Source: Ignelater luminosus
Lineage: Eukaryota; Arthropoda; Insecta; Coleoptera; Elateridae
Direction of reading: 5' to 3'
NCBI GenBank assembly: GCA_011009095.1
Contig: VTPC01001043.1
Coordinates: 43,264-107,263, forward strand
Length of the DNA: 64,000 nt
Part shown: positions 1 through 10,593 of the stretch, piece by piece
Numbering within the stretch: the first letter of the stretch is position 1
Layout: each line of letters starts with the position of its first letter
Notes under the pieces: model-generated
The model's database searches: none
Told to the model about the DNA's origin: nothing
Seen by the model: the letters and a program-made list of their open reading frames with translations, nothing else
Translations under genes and position numbers: made by a program

Positions 1-1542
1 TTTCTTGATGATACCATAATAGGTACCTTGCAAGATTCCTGTTCTAAAGAGTCACGAGTAAAACTAATTTTATTATAGAAATGAATTTATGTTTATTTTT
101 TATAAATAACACTACACAGTATATTTAATTCGTAGCATTCTGTAGTTAGTTTTTCTTAAAAAGATGATATTTTGCAACATTGTATTTGTGGAAAAGCCTC
201 AACAATAACAAGTAAAATTACTCCGATAAAAAATACCCATCATGACTCAATGCAGATTATATTTATAAAGTGAGGCAATCGAGGTCAAAAAAACATGTTA
301 TTATTTATAGTTTATCATCAGGGCAGGCGTTAGCCGCTACAGATAAACAATATATTATTTTTTCATTGACCTTATTATTATTATTCAACCATCATTTTGT
401 GGCCAAAATTTGACAATTGACTAGGGCAGGCAAAGTAATGTTATCTTCCTGTTGTTCAATCTTTATTTGATTTTTTTTCTTAAATACGCTTTAGATAGCA
501 TGGATACCAAAGCTGGTCGACAAAAAAATCATATGTGACACTCTGGAAGAACTTGTCTTTTTGTTTTAAGGATTAGATATTTATATTTTCTAAATAGTAT
601 ATGCCTCTATGGTTTACTTTTCAGCGTTCTAATCGACTTTTTTGTGGAATAATTCATGTTACAAGAAACATGATACTACAGAATAATTTCATTGGTGTGA
701 TTTTTTAAAATCGATTTCTAAATACTACAGGAGTAAACGAAATCAATTAAATTAATGCAGTACCATGTTAACAAGTCGGGATGTGCATATTACTCACCAA
801 CCACAACATACCTTGATTTTTACATATAAATAGATTTTTCTCAAATAGATTTCAAAGGCGAAGAAACAAGATCAAACAAACGCTCGCTCCCATTTGTGCG
901 ACACGCAATGACTTATCTAGACAGAGAGCAACGTTATAACAGACCATGGTGTGAACGTCGAGATCTTAATTAAATCTTGATGGGTGTGAAAGAGATAGTA
1001 ACTTGCCTCTGTCTTGTCGAGTCATTGCGAGTCCCGAATCTAATGCTTAATGAACCACGAGCCATACTAAACTAAATCAAAGCCGTGAGATTCGTTTTGC
1101 CAAGCCACGACAAACTGGACGCCGTAAACCTAGAGGCAAGATAAGGCAAAAGTCACAGCGTTTTGTATACGTATTTCAAATTATGTGAATTACTATAAAA
1201 TTATAAAACTGCAACATGGTACATATCTAAACAATAAATTCTACGTGTTATGTACAAGGTGGCCCAAATAAGAGGTAGATTCAGAGTATCCCAGAAACTA
1301 GAAGAGCTAGAAAACATTGAATAAACTACATGTTACTTATCTACTTTTTCTTCCTGGGTTCACTGGCGCAGTCAGTCAAATATTTTCCTTTGTTTTTGAG
1401 TTATAGACGAAAATAGATTTCTTCAAATTTCATTAATTAAAAAAAAATTAAAAAAATTGTTTGAAAATTTTTTAGTAAGGTTTGGCATTTAGAATAAAGC
1501 AACGGGTTTAGATTTTTGTTTTATATATTTTATTTTAATGGG
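1..1542. other. gene-free AT-rich flank with a diverged inverted repeat
   Basis: No convincing exon is seen on either strand. An imperfect inverted repeat has arms near 899-935 and 1002-1040, both carrying CGCAATGACT and AGACAGAG, separated by about 70 bases, which looks like a small MITE remnant. A sequence beginning CAAGGTGGCCCA near 1256 resembles the terminus of another insect repeat, but no partner end was found. Confidence 0.4.
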
Positions 1543-2190
1543 TGATTCTTGTGCCAATTCTAAATCGAAGTTTATATAAATGTATGTCATAAAATGCTTG
1601 ATTTTCAGTATACAGGGTGTTGAAGTTTTTATTTTTTTTTCGGGTTTGTCAAAATACTAGATAAGAATAGGCGTTTATAAAAAAAATAATCGAAACGTTT
1701 CCTTCGCAACAAACAAAGCTAACTTAATTTTATGTAAACGGCTTTCCCTTAGGAACAAGTTGCAGATATCCATGTAATGAGTAATCTCGGTAATATTTTA
1801 ATCATTTTCTTTAAAATTGTAAGCTATACGAAAAAGATGAAAAAAGCCTTTTTTGTTTATAATTGAATGGTAATTAATAATAAAATCATACTTTCGAAAA
1901 AATCAGCGACGTAACAATTTTTTTGGTTAAAATTGTACTGGAACGTAGCCATACCTACGCCACTGGTTAAATAAAAAAAAACTGTTTAAGGTCAAAAAGT
2001 GTGTTGTTATACCATAACAATCTATACTAAAATTTAGTGTAATATCTCAAACAGTTTTCGAAATTTTTGGTAAAAACCGATAAAAAATAAAAACTTCAAC
2101 ACCCTATATATCGAAAACCAAGGACATACATTTATATGAACTTTTCGACTTAGAATTAGCCCAAGAATAACATTAAATAACACCCTGTAT
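1543..2190. mobile_element. fold-back MITE with GGGTGTTGAAG inverted segments
   Basis: The segment TACAGGGTGTTGAAGTTTTT at 1611 is mirrored on the opposite strand at about 2084-2107. Outside these, TATAAATGTATGTC (about 1574-1587) and its reverse complement (near 2123-2136) are also mirrored, followed by a matching CCAATTCTAAATCG/CTAATTCTAAGTCG pair. The right end reads CACCCTGTATA, giving a TA-flanked terminus. The left terminus is decayed. No coding capacity is visible, so this is a non-autonomous inverted-repeat element. Confidence 0.6.
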
Positions 2191-3287
2191 ACTACTTACT
2201 TTTCTTTAATTTTCTCGTTTGAATTTTTGAATCAATTATTGAAAGCAAGAAAATTGCGTTACTATGACACCATAGTTCTAAATCTGCACCTATTCTAATT
2301 TATAGATAACGAGCAGTATGTAATGAATGATATAAATTTGTTAAATCCGGTCCTTATCAACGTCGAGTATTAGATCACGTGCATTATAGATAGGCGGAAG
2401 ATATGCTTTTCTTCTATCTTCCTATAGAATTTATAACGACGCCGACTACGACTATCCTTGGCCCTCTACTTCCACAACAGAATCACAACTCTCTGATGTT
2501 CTTACCCTTTAACGATAATTTGGTAAGGAATAATTATTTAGTATAAACAATACCCGCCTAATATTTTATTACAGTTTATTTACTAATATTTGATCTATAC
2601 TGAGAACAATATGGTGTAGTAATAACAATCGAGTTTTGGTAAGTACACATAAATAAATCAAAATCATCAAACGAGTCCAGGATTAGTACGCATTACAAAG
2701 TATTTCCTGCTTTGACATGTGGATATATGTAGCTAAGTGCAGATTTCTTAAATGTCTACAATTATTTATCTTTATAAATCGTACTTTTAAATAACCTTCA
2801 GCAGAATAAAAACAAAATACAGACACCGATATTCGTTCAGAATGTTTGCTATCATACAGAAAAAAAAGCACACGATGTATCATCAGTAAACCGTGAATTA
2901 GAAATAGTGACAACTTATCTGAAACCAAACCTTTTTTTTACAAAGTGGACAAAAATAATTCCCACGCACGGCAACAAGAGTAGTCAAATCCTTTAAGAAT
3001 TTTAGATTTTCTGTATTTCTTTTGTTTCAAAAACAAGAACGCCGAGACAGGGCCGCGCTAAGTCCTATGAGAGTCCCTAACCTTATCCCTTTTTAAATTT
3101 TACTGAAAATCAGAATTAATTTCTTGTTATATCACAAATATATTAAAAACTCTCAGTAGTTTATTTTAAAATTTGTAGAATCTCAAAACTTTGTTCATAT
3201 CTAGCACGTCTTGTCCTTGTGCGGTCTTAACCGAGGACACAAGAATTAATGTGAGCATAAATTACTACATTAATACCAGCTTTGGGC
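2191..3287. other. gene-free interval upstream of the glucanase gene
   Basis: AT-rich DNA with no exon-like open frame. The short open frames here lack codon bias, splice context and recognisable motifs. The last part presumably holds the upstream regulatory region of the GH16 gene. Confidence 0.4.
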
Positions 3288-3296
3288 TATATAAAA
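3288..3296 (+). promoter_or_regulatory. TATA box of the GH16 gene
   Basis: TATATAAAA lies 98 bases before the ATG at 3395. That predicts transcription starting near 3320 and a 5' leader of about 75 bases. It is the only strong TATA element close to this gene. Confidence 0.55.
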
Positions 3297-3394
3297 TCCT
3301 AATTGTTCCATTATTACTGACTAATAGACAATCACATTTTTCATTACAACATTTTATTAATTTCCAGGCTACCAGATAGTATCTACTTCTTACA

Positions 3395-5330
3395 ATGAAA
3401 GACTTGATTCTAATCTTTGTGGTTGCTTCCACATTTATTTATGAAACTCATCAATGTACTCCATCAGCAACAACAGCCAGCGGTAGTTCTGCACCAACAA
3501 CGATTTGCTCTGGCCAATTAATCTTCGAAGACAATTTTGATAACTTGAATACCAACACATGGAAACATGAAATAACATTAGGCGGTGGAGGTGTAAGTTA
3601 TGCATTATTCTATAGGGCAATCTTGTTGGAGAAATTAGCTATCCATATTTAGTTAATTATCTGGAACAATTCTCCCATTTTAAATAATAGTTCGTTTACA
3701 AGGCAGAAATCTTTTATAGAACTGGGAGTTCCAATGGTATACAAACAATCGTTCAAACAGTATAGCCGAAAATGGAATTTTAAAGCTTAAACCAACATTA
3801 ACCTCAGATTTTCTTGGAGAAGCAGCTTTAACGTCGGAAACGATAGACCTTGGTAGTAGGTAAACATTTTCCCCTCTATTTCTAATTAATTATTAAGTGT
3901 TGATATTTAACCACAGTTGCACGAGCGCGGAATTCTATGGATGTAAACGTACAGGATCACCTGACTGTATTCTCAACCCAATAAGAAGTGCAAAATTACT
4001 TACAATGGATTCGTTCGCTTTTAAATATGGACGTGTAGAGGTTAGAGCTAAACTTCCTGCAGGAGATTGGTTATGGCCAGGTAAATAATACACTTGCGAA
4101 CAAAAACTTTAGGGCACTTTGAAATTGTAATACCCTAAGCTTATGTATGCAAACTGTAAATCATTGTACTAGTAGGCGCTGGGTCATTAGTTTTCGGAGA
4201 AATGTTATCTATAAGTATAGAGAAGACCAGGAGACAGATATGCTCCAGTATGTATTGACGAGCAACTTATGGTTTAGACAGGAATTTCTTCACAAGCACG
4301 CACAGAGTTAGTCTTCACACAGAATGGCTCCCTGACAGCTCATTACATTACGGAAGTTCTAGAATATCGCGTTATGCCTTTCATGCTCACCATGGACGAG
4401 TATGGCATTTTCATGCAAGATAATGTGAGATCTCACCTAGCGAGAGTTGTCGGAGAATATCTGGATGGGTGGGCATTAGGCGGTTTGATTGGCCAGCACT
4501 CATGCCTTCCGATTCAATATTGACTATTAACAATGAATTACAATTTTCAAATATAAACTTAGAACAGAAAATAACAAAAAACAAAACAATTCCAAAGTGA
4601 GCTAAAGTTTTTGCTCGCCAATGTATCTTTCTCTAGAAGAAGATGCAAACTGACATCTCTCCGTGTTATAGCTATTTGGATGTTGCCAAAACACGATGTT
4701 TATGGTGGATGGCCAAGATCAGGGGAAATAGACATAATGGAAAGTCGTGGTAACCGCGACCTTACACTCAATGCTGTTAATATTGGGGTAAAGCAGATGG
4801 GCAGTACCCTTCATTGGGGACCTGATAGTGGGCGCAATGCATATTGGAGAACTCATTGGGAAAAAAACAAAAACGAGTTTAATGAAAACTTTCATACTTA
4901 TGAAGTACTGTGGACACCAGATAATTTATCTTTTAAGGTTGATGGTGAGACTATTGGCAGCGTAACACCTCCTCAAGGTGGCTTTTGGGAGCTAGGAGAT
5001 TTTGGAAGCACAGGTCAAGAAAATATATGGCGCAGTGGCTCTAAACTTGCTCCGTTTGATACAGAATTCTATTTAATACTGAATTTGGCAGTTGGAGGAA
5101 CAAATCATTATTTTCCTGATAACGCTTCTAATCCTGGTGGAAAACCGTGGTCTAATAATTCACCTAAGGTACTTATTCAAAGTGATAAAGCACAGAGAAG
5201 TAAAGTTCTATTTTTACAGGCCGCTACAGATTTCTGGAATGGTAAGAACCAATGGTTACATACGTGGAATTTAGGACATAATGAAGATTCTTACCTACAA
5301 GTAGATTATGTAAGAGTCTATGCAGTGTAA
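3395..5330 (+). CDS. secreted GH16 beta-1,3-glucanase (GNBP/beta-GRP-like)
   Basis: Four exons join in frame: 3395-3592, 3720-3859, 3917-4080 and 4672-5330, all with GT-AG introns, giving 386 aa. Residues 1-20 form a signal peptide. The glycoside hydrolase family 16 domain follows directly (QLIFEDNFD near residue 40), so the N-terminal CBM39 glucan-binding domain of longer insect GNBP/beta-GRP proteins is absent. The catalytic motif GEIDIMES is intact, with E186 as nucleophile, D188, and E191 as acid/base. The W-rich substrate-cleft segments ([28 protein letters not shown]) are complete. By family knowledge it cleaves beta-1,3-glucan in the gut or haemolymph, for digestion or fungal defence, unlike the non-catalytic recognition paralogs. 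Intron 3 carries a dead Tc1 fragment. Splice joins are inferred from sequence. Confidence 0.9.
4200..4510 (+). pseudogene. Tc1-like transposase fragment inside glucanase intron 3
   Basis: An interrupted frame reads [19 protein letters not shown], then [20 protein letters not shown], then after a frameshift IRRFDWPAL. This is the part of a Tc1-type DDE transposase around the second catalytic Asp (FMQDN). The downstream SPDxNPIE motif is replaced, and stops and a frameshift are present. No terminal repeats were found, so this is a short decayed relic in the same orientation as the host gene. Confidence 0.8.
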
Positions 5331-5389
5331 ATGTGATGTATTTAAAATATCTTGTTTCTTAAGTAAAAAGGTCTCACTGATTGTAAGAA

Positions 5390-5395
5390 ATTAAA
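5390..5395 (+). promoter_or_regulatory. candidate poly(A) signal of the GH16 gene
   Basis: ATTAAA lies 60 bases after the stop codon of the GH16 gene. It is the nearest common variant of the AATAAA signal before the transposon that begins at 5485. Confidence 0.35.
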
Positions 5396-5484
5396 TTTTT
5401 GATTTCTTTCCCAGCACCTGTTAGGGTATCTATGTCTTTAATAACAATTAACAATGCACTAGTACATCACATGAATACAGGGAC

Positions 5485-7436
5485 ATCATCAATAGGAGGA
5501 AGCCACGTGACCACTAATTTAAAAGTGGCGCGAAATTTTACCTTTCAACGTTGGCTAGGCTCCATCACGAGTATATTTCTAACCTAAAATTACATCGGCG
5601 TGCGTACATTCCGTGGTTTCTCGGTCTCTGTTTTGCGTTTTCTACAGTTTATTTTGTTCTATTTAAAAATCAGTCTTTTTCAAGACTAAATCTGTTTTTT
5701 GTGAGTTACTCGAGGTAAGTTAGATTTAACGCCTTCAAAGTGTGATAATAAATTTTAAAACTGCATAATTATTTCAGTTTGGAAGGTTACGTTTTTCCGA
5801 TGCCTTTTACAAGCGAACAAGATAAATTTATTTTAATAGCTCACTATCGAAGTGGAACACAGAATGCAGATGGTTCATGGACCTATTCATTACAATCTTG
5901 TATCCGACAATTTGAACAAGCTTTTCCTGAAATGCAAGTCCACTACGATGCATTTGTACGTCGTAGGCATGATATACTTAAGCGGTTTGAAGAAAAACAT
6001 TGCATCTGCAAAGGCAAATCATCTGGTAGACCAACCGTATTAACTGATGAAGTTCTCGAGGACATGCAGATGCGAATTAATCGTAGTCCCCATAAATCCA
6101 TTAAACGCTTAGCCATTGAAACAGGTAGGAATCTATTTGCATTAAACAAATAATATGTTTTGCTTCATTCGTGTTTTAAATTATTAATTATTTTGAATTT
6201 ATCACTTGTAGTAATTCAATTGTTTTATTAGCAAACTTAAATAAAAAACTGGCACTGCTATTTATTTCTGAATTATTTACATTCATTAAACAATTTAAAC
6301 TATTTTAAACCATAATCTAACCAACAACTTTTTCCGCAGGACTTTCATATGGAAGTTGCCAATTGCATTAAAAAAGAAGCTACGAATGCATCCCTATAAA
6401 GTGTCTGTAGTACAAGAACTGTTACCGCATGATCATCAATTACGAGTTCAATACTGTCAGTGGTTTATGCAACACTTGAACAACGATGCAGGATCTATGG
6501 TCCATTGTTTTTGAATGACACAATCAGTGGAGAAAGATACCGAGATAATATTTTAACACCTTTTATCGAACAACTATTGGATGATAAAATCCAAGAGGCC
6601 ATATCGAACCATTGATGTAATTTGTACATAAATTGCAATAAAATGTAAAATAACTAAATGAAATTGTAAAATTTAGGATAAATGTAAGCCATTATTTTTA
6701 ATTAAATTCTAGTAACCTGCTACCTAATGAATTATTTTTTTATAAATAAATTATGGCAGCTGAAATAATTGCGATTTTTAGTTCTGTTATCTAGCATACC
6801 TAGTTCTAAGTATTATGTTACATTAATTTCAGAAAATAAAAATTACACGTCAATTATTAATCTTTAATTATTCCCAGAACACGATTGTGTTAAGACGGCT
6901 GCCAAAGTGCCGATTTTGATAAATGGTTTTTTTAAATATAAAATTAAACATTTAATGACTCTTAATGATTGAGTATGTATATCATTTATGCATGCATAAC
7001 TATACAAAAAAATTCATTATTAAATATTTAGTTTTAAATTTAAATGAGTTTGAACTTCAAATATTCTTTAAATGACCAGGTATTGGTGCGTTTACCCTAC
7101 CTGCATAATTATCTTTTTATGAAAAATCCTTCATAGTGGACAGTTAAATTTAATAAAATCGAAAAAATAACTAAAAAGCTCTTGTTGAACAGCTACATCA
7201 GCATTGTTTGGGCCTTATCTAATTCTTGTTTTTAAAAATATTTTCAATATATTGTCATTTTTTAATTTTCCATTTTTATATATAATTATCTTTAAATATT
7301 TAAGTTTCTAAGTAGTTTCATCATATATCCAATACTACGCCACTGGAAAACCATAATTGTTTATTACAACAGTGCAAGATGTGTTGCCTAACCAACAGTA
7401 AATTTCGTCGTCACGTGGCTTCCTCCTATTGATGAT
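5485..7436 (+). mobile_element. Tc1/mariner-type element with 27-bp perfect TIRs, internally deleted
   Basis: The terminal sequences 5485-5511 and 7410-7436 are exact reverse complements over 27 bases, starting ATCATCAATAGGAGGAAGCC. Similarity continues inward for about 30 more bases (CGAAATTT, TTGGYTAGGC) with a small indel. Inside is one transposase gene on the + strand with an intron and a deleted catalytic core. No clean target duplication is visible. The element begins about 150 bases after the glucanase stop codon. Confidence 0.85.
5800..6616 (+). pseudogene. spliced, core-deleted transposase (DUF4817/HTH type)
   Basis: Exon A starts at the ATG at 5800 (MPFTSEQDKF) and runs to 6123, encoding an insect-transposase N-terminal helix-turn-helix region. 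A GT-AG intron at about 6124-6340 joins ETG to LSYGSCQLALKK, restoring the second HTH and the linker (MHPYKVSVVQELLPHDHQLR). A further GT-AG pair at 5713-5776 suggests an intron in the leader. After NDAGS near 6492 the frame breaks: the whole DDE core is missing, and only a C-terminal scrap (SGERYRDNILTPFIEQLLDD) follows before the stop. It cannot encode an active enzyme. It resembles the N-terminal half of the intact DD41D transposase at 44885-45970. Confidence 0.8.
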
Positions 7437-7819
7437 AGTATCGTTTTATCACGTTACACAATACGTACAAATTCCGTAGCAGAATTTTGATGCTCACCTC
7501 AGTCGAATAAATGTGCAATTTCTACTGTAGGCTGGCCTTTCTTCTCTTAAAATAACAACAACGGTATTTTTACATAAATCTTTATTTGTTCTCCCTTCGT
7601 TTTTTACACAACCACACTCATCGTCCATCTTCCCATCATTCCTCATCCCTTCCCCTCTCTACCTTTCGCGCTGAATTTAAATTTAAAAAACATAAACTCT
7701 TACACTACTCTTAATGATGAAATATACATTACGAGATAGAACCAAATAAACTCTACAAGTCTTCCTTATGTTTTTAATATTAATTTAATAATGAGATGTT
7801 TAACGCACAAAAAAATAAA

Positions 7820-7892
7820 AATTCGCGTGGGAATCAAACCCACAACCTTGGTGCTCTGAACCAAAGTTCTAACCAATTGAGCTTAGCGAGTT
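7820..7892 (-). tRNA. tRNA-like sequence (pseudogene or SINE head), loop AGA
   Basis: On the - strand a cloverleaf can be drawn: acceptor AACTCGC/GCGAATT (6 of 7 pairs), D arm AGCTC...GAACT, anticodon stem TTGGT/ACCAA with loop TCAGAGC, and a perfect T arm GTGGG TTTGATT CCCAC. The loop would read AGA (Ser), but position 33 is C rather than U and the D stem has a mismatch. A functional tRNA is therefore unlikely. The A-box and B-box-like sequences are retained. Confidence 0.5.
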
Positions 7893-8054
7893 TTCTCCAA
7901 GCATCAACTAATAATCTCTACTCTATATATGTGGTTAGTAATATGTAAATTAAATTGTTCTAACAAACCTGTAATTTAAAAAGGGTCTCATATAATAGGG
8001 ATTCGATTAACAATCTTTGTTACATATAAAAGTATTAGTTTACGCTTGAGGAAG

Positions 8055-8127
8055 AACTTGCTAAGCTCAATTGGTAGGAGCTTTACTCCAGAGAATCAAA
8101 GTTGTAGGTTTGATTCCTACGCAAATT
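8055..8127 (+). tRNA. tRNA-like sequence (pseudogene or SINE head), opposite orientation
   Basis: A 73-nt copy of the tRNA-like unit at 7820-7892, now on the + strand. Acceptor AACTTGC/GCAAATT pairs at 6 of 7 positions, the D stem AGCTC/GAGCT is perfect, and the T arm GTAGG TTTGATT CCTAC is perfect. The anticodon stem is poorly paired and the loop CCAGAGA lacks U33. Compensatory T-arm changes relative to the other copy suggest a family that once folded. Confidence 0.5.
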
Positions 8128-8301
8128 CTAATTATGCTATGTGTTAAGAGATCTCGCTATTAGTTTAATATTTAAAGTCTAAAGATTTGGAGTTAATTTG
8201 ATTCTATCTCATTAAAAATTTTCTGTTTTGGGTAATGGTAACCTAACTTCAGAGAATGGTGTTAAAACCACTTGATTGGTTTTTAGTTTCTATAAAATTT
8301 G

Positions 8302-8490
8302 AAGATGTATAGCAATCAGGCGGTCGCAGCACCCTCTGCAGTTAGATCACCGTCTGCCGCGCCGCTCGAAATAATGTTTGCAGAATGTGGACGAGACGGT
8401 TGTCTCATACATTGCCCTGCTAATAATAGTAGTAACGACAGAGATTGCGAACAAACAAAAGATCTGTCTGGGTTAGACCAATCTTTTTAA
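8302..8490 (+). CDS. small orphan open frame, unknown
   Basis: An ATG-initiated frame of about 62 codons (MYSNQAVAAPSAVRSPSAAP...) stands out because its first half is much richer in G and C than the surroundings and Ala/Pro/Ser-rich. It contains CGRDGC and HCP but matches no domain I know. There is no obvious promoter, splice partner or neighbour. It may be a stray exon, a repeat fragment or chance. Confidence 0.15.
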   Translation, partial: KMYSNQAVAAPSAVRSPSAAPLEIMFAECGRDGCLIHCPANNSSNDRDCEQTKDLSGLDQSF

Positions 8491-9292
8491 AAAGAAAAAG
8501 CTTAAAAGAATTTCATACTGTATACCCTCAGAAAAATTTGAAAAGTAGTTTCGTATGTCATCAACCTGTTTCCAATTACTAATAGACAAACTGCAAGTAG
8601 TACCATCGTTTAGAATAGGGCATATAAACTACAGCTGTTTTTTAAAATCTGATTTTCTTTTTCCGATGCGGGCGTGCATGCACACTACATTCATTCTACT
8701 ATCTTCTTATTAGGTCAAGACGAGTCAAATTTCAAACATGTTTAAAATGATGGGCTGGCGTAAGTTAAGATGGCAATATACCCTCCCAATACCTATACTA
8801 AAATGCCGTTAAAGAGAAAACGCATAACTAATTAAGGAAAAGAAATTAAACAATGCTTTTTTAAACATAATAAAATGTTGATGTACTATGTTTCCCTTGT
8901 TGTATATTATTAATATTGGGTATACTATCTTAATTACTAACTGATAAACTATTAGATACTTAATATGAATTATTGTTAGAAGTAAATGTAATGGGTGAAA
9001 ATTAATACAACACAAACATCCTACTTATCTTAAAAATCTATTTCCAGTTTAGTGCAGGGTGCTAATTATTATCGTAATCATAATATACGTTTTTTTTGTG
9101 ATGATTGCATTTTTAATTACAACGGAAATTTTTAAAACCCAATAGGCAACCCTTCCTACATCTTTTTTCTTTCCTTATCTTAAACATCTTCTTTCCTGCG
9201 TATTATATATTTTGTCGGTTATATCAAAGCTTTCGTCACGGGTGATATTTTTATGCTTCTTGTACCCAACAAATATTATTTTACTTTAAAAC
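8491..9292. other. gene-free interval
   Basis: AT-rich sequence between the orphan frame and the mariner copy. I see no exon, RNA gene or paired repeat in it. Confidence 0.4.
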
Positions 9293-9294
9293 TA

Positions 9295-10591
9295 CGAGGG
9301 TGGTCTGAAAAGTTTCCGACCTAACAAAGATATAAAGACATTTTTTCTAAATTTTTTTTTTTATTTTTCAACATAGTCTCCTTGTAACTCTACACATTTC
9401 TCCCAGCGATGCTCCCATCTCTGTAACCCGTCCAAATAGTACTCGGCATTTTTCTCTGCAAAATAATTGTTCACGAAGGTGATTGCCTCTTCATTTGACG
9501 AAAATCTTTGTCCTCCGAGCGCAATTTTTAAATGAGAGAACAAAAAGAAGTCGCTTGGGACTAGATCTGGTGAGTAAGGCGGATGGTCAAGCAGTTCAAA
9601 CCGTAATTCGTAGATTTTCGCCATGGCAACCGCTGAGGTGTGAGACCTGTGTGTTGTCTTGGTGAAACAGGATTTTCTTTTTCTGCAAATGTGGCCGTTT
9701 TTTCGCAAGTTCTGCCTTCAGCTTGTCAAGTAATGATGCATAGTATGCTCCTGTAATGATTTTTCCTTTTTGAAGATAATCGATTAAAATAACTCCATGA
9801 CTATACCAAAAAAAACAGTCCCCATCACTTTCCCAGCCGAAAAAACAGTTTTTGCTTTTTTTGGAGCCGGTTCCCCCTTTGCAGTCCACTGTTTGGACTG
9901 TATTTTTGTTTCGGGCGTGTAATGGTGTATCCAAGTTTCACCTACAGTAATTAATCGGCGCCAAAACTCGGATTTATTTCGCCTAAACTGCGCCAAAAGA
10001 GCGTTGGAAATATTCATTCGAACACGTTTTTGGTCTAACGTGAGCAAACGCGGCACCCAACGCGCGGACAGCTTTCTCATGCCTAAATGTTGATTTAATA
10101 TGTGACAAACACGTTCTTTTGACATGTTCATAACCTCTGCTATCTCTCTCACTTTAATTCGGCGGTCGTCTAGCACCATTTGGTGAACTTTGGCGATGTT
10201 TTCGTCGGTAGTTGCAGTTTTTGGACGTCCCGAACGTTCATTGTCTCCCAAGCTCTTACGGCCACGTTTAAATTCAGCAGCCCAAAATTTCACTGTATTA
10301 AATGATGGTGCAGAGTCCCCATACACAGAATCCAACTCATCTTTTATTTGTGAAGGCGTATTGCCTTTCAAAAACAAATATTTAATGACAGCTCGATACT
10401 CGATTTTGTCCATTTTCACAAAAAAACTCACATCAACTCACTCAAACGACTGTTACATAAAAACTGCGCGTCCAAAATGTCTGAAACTTTGGTGAGTAAC
10501 TGTCAACAGATGAACAACGAAATTCAGTAGCTTTTATTTACGAGTGCTGCCATCTTCACGTTGAGATCGGAAACTTTTCAGACCACCCTCG
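9295..10591 (-). mobile_element. full-length irritans-like mariner copy, inactive
   Basis: The inverted repeats begin CGAGGGTGGTCTGAAAAGTT at 9295, and the reverse complement ends at 10591. The 25-bp TIRs are identical and flanked by TA on both sides (9293-9294 and 10592-10593), the standard mariner target duplication. The length of 1297 bp is the family norm. One transposase gene lies on the - strand and is broken. Confidence 0.93.
9361..10413 (-). pseudogene. mariner transposase with catalytic Asp-to-Gly change and two frameshifts
   Basis: The reading starts at the ATG at 10413 (MDKIEYRAVIKYLFLKGNTP). The HTH DNA-binding region and the linker (RWVPRLLTLDQK) are well preserved. The first catalytic motif reads TVGETWIHHYTPETK where the family has DETWIHHY, so the first metal-binding Asp is Gly. 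The second Asp (LFHQDN) and third (YSPDLVPSDFFLF) are present, as in DD34D mariners. Frame is lost near 9800 (after GTVFFGIVMELF) and again near 9640 (just after HQDN). The C-terminus (RWEKCVELQGDYVEK) is intact. Sequence style suggests the irritans group; the subfamily is from memory. Confidence 0.9.
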
Positions 10592-10593
10592 TA

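Larger units (their letters stand above)
7727..8217. repeat. fold-back pair of tRNA-derived sequences (SINE-like)
   Basis: About 175 bases at 8040-8217 (+) match about 175 bases at 7727-7905 (-) as reverse complements, with scattered mismatches. Each arm carries a 73-nt tRNA-like head followed by a shared non-tRNA body (GATTTGGAGTTAATTTGATTC in one copy). The heads face each other across a spacer of roughly 130 bases, where weaker similarity continues. This is either two copies of a tRNA-derived SINE in head-to-head orientation or a fold-back element that uses them as arms. Confidence 0.6.

Noticed and set aside
7820-8127. Two functional tRNA-Ser(AGA) genes
   Set aside because: C at position 33, mismatched stems and shared non-tRNA flanks point to tRNA-derived repeats.
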